The notes under the pieces are model-generated. The model searched no databases and was not told the origin of the DNA. It saw nothing but the letters and a program-made list of their open reading frames with translations. This document shows positions 6,281 through 10,882 of a stretch of 10,882 bases of DNA, one piece after another. A program made the translations under genes and the position numbers. Where the stretch lies: positions 1 through 10,882 of the forward strand of contig CBFHXG010000057.1 of the NCBI GenBank assembly GCA_965659725.1, written 5' to 3'. The DNA comes from Phaeocystidibacter sp965659725. GTDB lineage: Bacteria; Bacteroidota; Bacteroidia; Flavobacteriales; Schleiferiaceae. The first letter of the stretch is position 1, and every line of letters begins with the position of its first letter.

Positions 6281-8077
6281 ATGAAGAATATCCGAAATTT
6301 CTGCATCATCGCTCACATCGACCATGGTAAAAGCACCTTGGCCGATCGAATGCTCGACCTTACACAAACGGTAACCGAGCGAGAAAAGCAAGACCAGTTG
6401 TTGGACAACATGGACTTGGAAAGAGAGCGAGGCATTACGATCAAGAGTCATGCGATTCAAATGAACCACACGTACCAAGACACGGTATACAAGTTCAATT
6501 TGATCGACACTCCTGGTCACGTTGACTTCAGCTATGAGGTTTCACGTTCCATTGCTGCGTGTGAAGGTGCTCTGTTGATCGTTGATGCTACGCAAGGCAT
6601 CCAAGCACAGACCATCTCCAACCTTTATTTGGCGCTTGAGCATGATCTTGAGATCATCCCAATTTTGAATAAAATTGATCTTCCTAGCTCTAATCCTGAG
6701 GAGATCGGTGACCAGATCATTGATTTGATCGGTTGTAATCGAGAAGATATTCTCTTGGCTAGTGCCAAGACGGGCGAAGGTGTAGCTGAAATTCTCGACG
6801 CCATTGTTGAGCGTATTCCAGCTCCAGAGGGTGATCCAAATGAGCCCCTTCAAGCGTTGATCTTCGACAGTGTTTTCAACTCATATCGTGGTATTGAGGC
6901 CATCTTCCGCGTGATGAATGGTACTATCAAGAAGGGTGAGAAAGTGAAGTTCATGAATACAGGCAAGGAGTATGATGCTGATGAGATCGGTACGCTTCGC
7001 CTGGTAAAAGACCCACAAAAGCAGATCTCTGCTGGCGATGTTGGATATATTATTTCAGGCATCAAGGAAGCCAAGGAAGTAAAAGTGGGTGATACCATCA
7101 CTTCTAAGGAAAGGCCAGCAACTAAGGCTATCGCGGGATTTGAGGAAGTTAAACCGATGGTCTATGCCGGTATCTATCCGGTAGACACTGAGGAGTTCGA
7201 AGAACTTAGGACTTCATTGGAGAAGCTTCAATTGAACGATGCTTCACTGACCTTTGAGGCTGAGACCTCAGCCGCGCTCGGTTTCGGTTTCCGTTGTGGA
7301 TTCTTGGGCATGCTTCACATGGAGATCATTCAGGAACGCCTGGAACGCGAGTTCAACATGACCGTGATCACTACCGTTCCGAACGTGTCTTATTACGCCT
7401 ACACCAAGAAGGATCCAGACGAAAAGCTGATCGTTACTAACCCTTCTGATTATCCAGACCCAGCCATCTTGGAACACATCGAGGAACCTTACATCAAAGC
7501 CCAGGTGATAACCAAGAGCGAATATGTGGGGGCGGTAATGACTCTCTGCATTGAGAAGAGAGGTGAGATCGTTGGTCAGACCTACTTGACCTCAGACCGT
7601 GTAGAGCTTACATTCGATATGCCTCTGGCTGAGATCGTTTTTGATTTCTATGATCGTCTTAAGACCATTTCTAGAGGGTATGCCTCTTTCGATTACCACC
7701 CAGTTGGCTATCGCCAGTCGAACTTGGTGAAGGTCGATATCCTCCTAAATGCTGAACCAGTTGACGCCTTGAGCGCACTGATCCACAAAAGCAAAGCCGA
7801 GGATATTGGTCGTAAGTTGTGCATAAAGCTCAAGGAACTCATTCCAAGACAGCAGTTCATGATCGCCATCCAGGCCGCCATTGGGGCTAAGATCATTTCG
7901 CGTGAAACCCTATCTGCATTGAGAAAGGACGTTACCGCAAAGTGTTATGGCGGTGACATCTCGCGTAAGAGAAAACTTCTCGAAAAACAGAAAGCGGGTA
8001 AGAAGCGTATGCGTCAGCTTGGTAACGTAGAGATCCCGCAGCAAGCATTCCTGGCAGTACTCAAGTTGAATGACTGA
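6281..8077 (+). CDS. lepA: Elongation factor 4 (LepA), ribosome-associated GTPase
   Basis: LepA/EF4 is a translational GTPase that binds the ribosome, with proposed roles in back-translocation and in 30S biogenesis. The 598 residues match the usual length of about 600. The GTPase motifs are all present: AHIDHGKST (11-19), RGITIK (50-55), DTPGH (76-80) with the catalytic His80, NKID (130-133) and SAKTG (161-165). EF-G-like domains II, III and V follow. The LepA-specific C-terminal domain ends with the conserved lysine-rich KRKLLEKQKAGKKRMRQLG segment. An AAGGA (6271-6275) five bases before the ATG is a good Shine-Dalgarno match, unlike most starts here. The gene appears monocistronic. No clear intrinsic terminator was found directly after its stop. 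Confidence 0.98.
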   Translation: MKNIRNFCIIAHIDHGKSTLADRMLDLTQTVTEREKQDQLLDNMDLERERGITIKSHAIQMNHTYQDTVYKFNLIDTPGHVDFSYEVSRSIAACEGALLIVDATQGIQAQTISNLYLALEHDLEIIPILNKIDLPSSNPEEIGDQIIDLIGCNREDILLASAKTGEGVAEILDAIVERIPAPEGDPNEPLQALIFDSVFNSYRGIEAIFRVMNGTIKKGEKVKFMNTGKEYDADEIGTLRLVKDPQKQISAGDVGYIISGIKEAKEVKVGDTITSKERPATKAIAGFEEVKPMVYAGIYPVDTEEFEELRTSLEKLQLNDASLTFEAETSAALGFGFRCGFLGMLHMEIIQERLEREFNMTVITTVPNVSYYAYTKKDPDEKLIVTNPSDYPDPAILEHIEEPYIKAQVITKSEYVGAVMTLCIEKRGEIVGQTYLTSDRVELTFDMPLAEIVFDFYDRLKTISRGYASFDYHPVGYRQSNLVKVDILLNAEPVDALSALIHKSKAEDIGRKLCIKLKELIPRQQFMIAIQAAIGAKIISRETLSALRKDVTAKCYGGDISRKRKLLEKQKAGKKRMRQLGNVEIPQQAFLAVLKLND

Positions 8078-8221
8078 TCGTTGATTTAACTGCGACTTTT
8101 CACAGCTCACATTCCTGCATTTACTTCACATTCCTTAAGACATCATGCCATTAAGCATGTGATTGCCCCACTCGTCGCACTCTATTGACAGAAGGATAAT
8201 TGGTTGTGAGACCTGGAATGG

Positions 8222-8271
8222 CCTCCAAACGCTAAACCCCTAAATAAAAAGAACGAGAAAGCGTTGAGGGG
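8222..8271 (+). other. Potential stem-loop or H-type pseudoknot
   Basis: AACGCT (8228-8233) pairs with AGCGTT (8260-8265). CCCCT (8237-8241), inside that loop, pairs with AGGGG (8267-8271), which lies outside it. The order of the four arms is that of an H-type pseudoknot. Alternatively the first stem can be lengthened by CCT/C (8222-8226) pairing with GAGG (8266-8269) with two one-base bulges. The arms are short, so chance is possible. Strand and transcription are not known. Confidence 0.3.
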
Positions 8272-8352
8272 AAAAGCCAATGGAAGAGCCTTGCTAAATT
8301 CAGGGAGCCGTTGTGCGTTTCGAGAGGATTGTCGAGAGTTGGGTTTGCTGCC

Positions 8353-8375
8353 CGGGGTCAGCTCCCGCTGCCCCG
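8353..8375. other. GC-rich hairpin
   Basis: CGGGG-T-CAGC (8353-8362) pairs with GCTG-CCCCG (8367-8375), giving 9 bp with one bulged T and a TCCC loop. No T-run follows on either strand, so this is not a standard terminator. It could be part of a structured RNA. Confidence 0.5.
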
Positions 8376-8380
8376 TCATC

Positions 8381-8406
8381 AATTTCGGAATTAATAAATT
8401 GAAATT
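8381..8406. other. AT-rich hairpin next to the GC-rich hairpin
   Basis: AATTTC (8381-8386) pairs with GAAATT (8401-8406), and inside it AATT (8389-8392) pairs with AATT (8397-8400). The result is a 10-bp stem with a two-base bulge and an AATA loop. It follows the 8353-8375 hairpin by five bases. Thermal stability would be low. Confidence 0.35.
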
Positions 8407-8441
8407 CAGGATCTCAGAATTTTCGCGAGTTCAAGTAGGTC

Positions 8442-8461
8442 TATCCGTTTGTATCCGTTTA
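8442..8461. repeat. Short tandem duplication (TATCCGTTT twice)
   Basis: TATCCGTTTG (8442-8451) is followed directly by TATCCGTTTA (8452-8461), a 10-bp unit repeated twice with one final mismatch. It may be a simple slippage duplication or a paired protein-binding site upstream of the -7 element at 8490. The sequence alone does not decide. Confidence 0.5.
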
Positions 8462-8489
8462 TTCAACGACTAAAGGTTGGAGAGTGATG

Positions 8490-8497
8490 TAATTTTG
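8490..8497 (+). promoter_or_regulatory. Candidate -7 element in the lepA-pccB gap
   Basis: TAATTTTG is an exact TAnnTTTG match. No TTTG or TTG stands at the expected distance upstream, so only the -7 half is supported. Transcription from here would start near 8502, so the RNA would begin almost directly with the GC-rich hairpin at 8507-8526 and reach the carboxylase ATG after about 165 bases. Confidence 0.35.
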
Positions 8498-8506
8498 CGA
8501 ACGGAG

Positions 8507-8526
8507 GGTGGCCGGAGGCCGGCCCC
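8507..8526 (+). other. Very GC-rich hairpin in the possible carboxylase leader
   Basis: GGCCGG (8510-8515) pairs with CCGGCC (8519-8524) around an AGG loop. GG (8507-8508) pairs with CC (8525-8526) across a bulged T, making 8 bp, all G-C. No T-run follows. It stands out sharply from the surrounding AT-richer sequence. Confidence 0.5.
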
Positions 8527-8640
8527 GGCGATCTCTATCATCCAAAACCTGACCATTTCGAATCTTCCATACCCCTCACCAGACCTATCTCACTCTCTGA
8601 ATCCATCCAGTATCAAGCCTGAATGAGTGGCTTCGTTTTG

Positions 8641-8648
8641 TATCTTCG
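8641..8648 (+). promoter_or_regulatory. Candidate -7 element close to the carboxylase gene
   Basis: TATCTTCG matches TAnnTTTG at seven of eight positions and lies 18 bases before the ATG at 8667, so the leader would be only about 10-15 bases. A TTTTG directly abuts it upstream, but this is not at -33 spacing. It competes with the element at 8490-8497 as the promoter of this gene. Confidence 0.35.
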
Positions 8649-8666
8649 TCTTTCAAATCGACAACC

Positions 8667-10208
8667 ATGAGTGACAAGTTCGAAGAACTCAAGAAAATCC
8701 AGGAAGAATCCCTGGTAGGTGGTGGCGAAAAGCGCATCCAAGCACAACACGATAAAGGTAAATTGACAGCCCGAGAAAGGATCGAGCTCCTTCTAGACAA
8801 AGGCTCTTTCGAAGAGATCGGCGCACTCGTCCTTCACAGATCGAATCTCTTCGGTCTTGATAAGATGAAATTCTACGGCGACGGTGTAGTTACAGGCTAC
8901 GGAACAGTCAATGGCCGCTTGGTATATGTATTTGCACAAGATTTCACCGTCCTTGGTGGTTCTTTGGCCGAAGCTCATGCAGAAAAGATCTGTCGTATCA
9001 TGGACCTCGCCATGGAAAATGGCGCCCCAGTGATCGGACTTAACGACTCAGGTGGTGCACGTATCCAGGAAGGCGTGGTTTCCCTCGGTGGTTATGCCGA
9101 TATCTTCTACCGCAATACGCAAGCTTCGGGCGTGATCCCACAGATCTCAGCGATCATGGGGCCATGCGCAGGTGGAGCGGTTTATTCACCAGCACTTACC
9201 GACTTCATCATGATGGTGGAGAATTCGAGCTATATGTTTGTGACAGGACCTAACGTAGTTAAGACCGTCACTCACGAAGAAGTAACAAGCGAAGAGCTTG
9301 GCGGCGCGAGTGCCCATGCTAATAAATCGGGCGTTACTCACTTCACCTATGCAAACGAGGTGGCGTGTATTGAAGGTATCAAAACTGCTCTTTCTTATAT
9401 GCCTCAAAACTGTGAGGAAGAAGCTCCTGCCCTTCCTTATGAAGTCCAAAACGAAAAGCGCCCGAAACTCAATACTATCGTTCCTGATAACAGCAATCAG
9501 CCATATGACATGCGCGAAGTTATCGGCGAGGTAACCGATGAGGGTTCTTTCTACGAAGTTCACAAAGACTTCGGTGAGAACATCGTTGTTGGTTTTGCTC
9601 GATTAGGAGGAAGATCCATTGGTGTTGTTGCCAACCAACCGGCCTTTCTAGCAGGAGTGTTAGACATCAAAGCATCTCAAAAAGGAGCTCGTTTTGTCCG
9701 TTTCTGCGACAGCTTCAACATTCCACTCTTGGTATTTGAAGATGTCCCTGGATTCCTTCCTGGCACTGATCAAGAATGGAATGCCATCATCACGAATGGA
9801 GCGAAGTTGCTTTATGCATTCTCCGAAGCTACCGTTCCTCGCATTACAGTGATTACACGTAAAGCCTATGGTGGAGCGTACGATGTAATGAACTCCAAGC
9901 ATATCGGTGCCGATATGAACTACGCTTGGCCAACCGCTGAGATCGCGGTAATGGGTGCGAAGGGTGCAGCTGAGATCATCTTCCGCAAGGAGATCGCCAA
10001 TGCGGATGATCCAGAAAAGAAGCTTGCCGAGAAAGAAGCTGAGTACGCAGAGAACTTTGCGAATCCTTATCGCGCCGCTGCTCGTGGCTATGTGGATGAG
10101 GTGATCAAGCCGGAAGACACACGTGAAAAGCTCATTCGTGCCTTCAAAATGCTTGAGAAAAAAGCAGTGAAGCTACCTCGAAAGAAGCATGGTAACATTC
10201 CATTGTAA
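8667..10208 (+). CDS. pccB: Acyl-CoA carboxylase carboxyltransferase (beta) subunit, probably propionyl-CoA carboxylase
   Basis: The 513-residue protein transfers the carboxyl group from carboxybiotin to an acyl-CoA. It has the two crotonase-fold halves of the family. The N-terminal half has the LTARERIELLLD segment (33-44), the acyl-CoA oxyanion region SGGARIQEG (128-136) and GPCAGGAVYSPALTDF (165-180). The C-terminal half has EDVPGFLPG (358-366), RKAYGGAYDVM (398-408) and the usual PRKKHGNIPL ending. Asp406 in GGAYDVM matches Asp422 of Streptomyces coelicolor PccB, where Asp favours propionyl-CoA and Ile favours acetyl-CoA. Propionyl-CoA is therefore the predicted substrate, feeding the methylmalonyl-CoA route. 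A methylmalonyl-CoA decarboxylase alpha subunit is a related alternative. No biotin carboxylase or biotin-carrier gene is adjacent within the window. No Shine-Dalgarno sequence precedes the ATG. Confidence 0.93.
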   Translation: MSDKFEELKKIQEESLVGGGEKRIQAQHDKGKLTARERIELLLDKGSFEEIGALVLHRSNLFGLDKMKFYGDGVVTGYGTVNGRLVYVFAQDFTVLGGSLAEAHAEKICRIMDLAMENGAPVIGLNDSGGARIQEGVVSLGGYADIFYRNTQASGVIPQISAIMGPCAGGAVYSPALTDFIMMVENSSYMFVTGPNVVKTVTHEEVTSEELGGASAHANKSGVTHFTYANEVACIEGIKTALSYMPQNCEEEAPALPYEVQNEKRPKLNTIVPDNSNQPYDMREVIGEVTDEGSFYEVHKDFGENIVVGFARLGGRSIGVVANQPAFLAGVLDIKASQKGARFVRFCDSFNIPLLVFEDVPGFLPGTDQEWNAIITNGAKLLYAFSEATVPRITVITRKAYGGAYDVMNSKHIGADMNYAWPTAEIAVMGAKGAAEIIFRKEIANADDPEKKLAEKEAEYAENFANPYRAAARGYVDEVIKPEDTREKLIRAFKMLEKKAVKLPRKKHGNIPL

Positions 10209-10269
10209 AACGACCATTTGCGGTTGATGTCAAAAGTTGCGTTCTTGGATATCTTCCAAGCAATTGCTG

Positions 10270-10882
10270 ATGACCTCTACTCTAACAGAACTTGATCACC
10301 TTGAACTCGACCTAAGTTCGGGAAACCTCATGATGCTCAACGTCATCTTGGGTTTGATCATGTTTGGTGTGGCCATAGGGATTCATCCGTCCGACTTCAA
10401 GCTTGTCGTTTCCAAGCCAAAAATGGCTTGGGTTGGATTATTAGGTCAGGTCATTGTGCTTCCCACGCTTACGATAGTGGTCATTTGGATGCTGAACGAC
10501 TTCTTGAGCACCGGACTGGCTATGGGAATGATTCTAGTAGCGAGTTGTCCGGGAGGAAACATATCCAATTTCATGGTACACCTTGCCCGGGGGAATACGG
10601 CGTTGAGCGTAGGCTTGACAGGCTTTAGCACGGTTGGTTCGTTGATCCTTACCCCAGTGAATTTCCTACTCTGGGGCAGTGTGTACTCTACTTTCATGAG
10701 CTCAGAAATGGACAATCCATTGCTTCGCGAGTTGGCTATAGACCCGTGGGAGGTGTCGCAAAGCGTTTTCCTTCTTCTAGGCCTTCCTCTGGCAGCGGGA
10801 ATGCTACTTACCCGATTTTATCCCCAAGTATCGAAATGGCTCGAAAAACTAATGCGTTACATCTCAGTAACAGCATTCTTAG
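10270..10882 (+). CDS. BASS-family (bile acid:sodium symporter-like) transporter, N-terminal part, cut by window end
   Basis: An open frame from the ATG at 10270 runs to the window edge, giving 204 residues without a stop. After a polar N-terminus (1-18) it shows repeated hydrophobic helices at about 21-39, 53-75, 82-93, 108-135, 163-181 and from 196 on. Family signatures are clear: GVAIGIHPSDFKLV (33-46) and ASCPGGNISNFMVHLARGN (91-109) followed by ALSVGLTGFST, matching the SBF/BASS core that binds sodium. The substrate is probably an organic anion or a small acid, but it cannot be told from this part. The gene begins 61 bp after pccB on the same strand and could be co-transcribed with it. 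A weak TATCTTCC at 10250-10257 might instead be its own -7 element. The C-terminal half lies outside the window. Confidence 0.9.
   Translation, partial: MTSTLTELDHLELDLSSGNLMMLNVILGLIMFGVAIGIHPSDFKLVVSKPKMAWVGLLGQVIVLPTLTIVVIWMLNDFLSTGLAMGMILVASCPGGNISNFMVHLARGNTALSVGLTGFSTVGSLILTPVNFLLWGSVYSTFMSSEMDNPLLRELAIDPWEVSQSVFLLLGLPLAAGMLLTRFYPQVSKWLEKLMRYISVTAFL

Larger units (their letters stand above)
8078..8666. other. 589-bp gene-free region with multiple potential RNA hairpins
   Basis: No convincing protein gene lies between lepA and the carboxylase gene. Two short open frames, 8264-8473 (+) and 8182-8382 (-), overlap each other on opposite strands and lack a family match by eye. Instead there are several stem-loops (8222-8271, 8353-8375, 8381-8406, 8507-8526), a 10-bp tandem duplication (8442-8461) and a perfect TAnnTTTG at 8490-8497. 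The local base composition swings from AT-rich (8381-8406) to strongly GC-rich (26 of 30 bases at 8501-8530). The first 140 bases after lepA show only a weak CATGC/GCATG stem (8144-8159). A non-coding RNA or a long structured leader is possible. I did not recognise tRNA, tmRNA, RNase P or SRP RNA. Confidence 0.6.

Noticed and set aside
8144..8159. CATGC/GCATG stem downstream of lepA as a terminator
   Set aside because: Only 5 bp and no T-run follows on the forward strand; it does not meet the criteria for an intrinsic terminator.
8410..8445. Possible tRNA T-arm (GAGTTCAAGTAGG)
   Set aside because: The flanking sequence does not form the paired stem, and no acceptor, D or anticodon arm could be built around it.
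8264..8473. 69-codon forward open frame in the lepA-pccB gap
   Set aside because: It overlaps hairpins and an opposite-strand open frame, has a Cys/Arg-rich unstructured translation, no ribosome-binding or promoter context, and no recognisable family.
8480..8597. 8-bp inverted repeat GAGAGTGA (8480-8487) / TCACTCTC (8590-8597)
   Set aside because: Arms are 100 bases apart; in a 600-base region about one such match is expected by chance, and the left arm would lie upstream of the proposed start site.
1..10882. Defence system, prophage, insertion sequence or CRISPR array
   Set aside because: No integrase, transposase, toxin, nuclease, repeat-spacer array or terminal inverted repeats were found; the genes are mostly ordinary Bacteroidota chromosomal genes.

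Overview
The window looks like a chromosomal segment of a Bacteroidota bacterium, most likely a marine-type member of the Flavobacteriales (Cryomorphaceae or Schleiferiaceae relatives fit best, but this is inference). Several signs support this. There is a peptidase S46 gene of the DPP7/DPP11 family. Bacteroidota-style promoters occur (TTTG-N18-TACTTTTG before lepA). Most starts lack a Shine-Dalgarno sequence. A lipoprotein and outer-membrane barrel proteins are present. By eye the base composition is moderate. I see no transposase, phage gene, CRISPR array, tRNA or rRNA.

Layout. At the left edge (1-147, +) is the possible tail of an unknown gene. A leftward cluster follows: a small lipoprotein (1920-2495), an ECF sigma factor (1338-1859) and, three bases downstream of it, a protein with an N-terminal membrane anchor, a long linker and a C-terminal outer-membrane barrel (135-1334). 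Divergent from this is a DPP7-type periplasmic dipeptidyl-peptidase (2727-4901), which ends in a strong terminator shared with a convergent DinB-superfamily gene (4961-5530). A Crp/Fnr-type regulator (5609-6154) lies upstream of the DinB gene on the same strand. Divergent from the regulator is lepA, encoding elongation factor 4 (6281-8077), with a well-formed promoter. A 589-bp gene-free stretch (8078-8666) contains several GC-rich hairpins. After it come the carboxyltransferase subunit of an acyl-CoA (probably propionyl-CoA) carboxylase (8667-10208) and the start of a BASS-family transporter that runs off the right edge (10270-10882).

Functional reading. The dipeptidyl-peptidase and the propionyl-CoA carboxylase subunit fit a peptide- and amino-acid-using lifestyle: dipeptides released in the periplasm, and propionyl-CoA from Ile/Val/Met breakdown fed into central metabolism. 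This link is inference; the two genes are not in one operon. LepA, Crp/Fnr and DinB are ordinary housekeeping or regulatory genes.

Most of the window is ordinary. Two regions deserve attention. One is the sigma-factor cluster, whose last gene has the architecture expected of an anti-sigma-like protein fused to an outer-membrane barrel. The other is the structured lepA-pccB intergenic region, which may encode or contain a non-coding RNA or a long structured leader.
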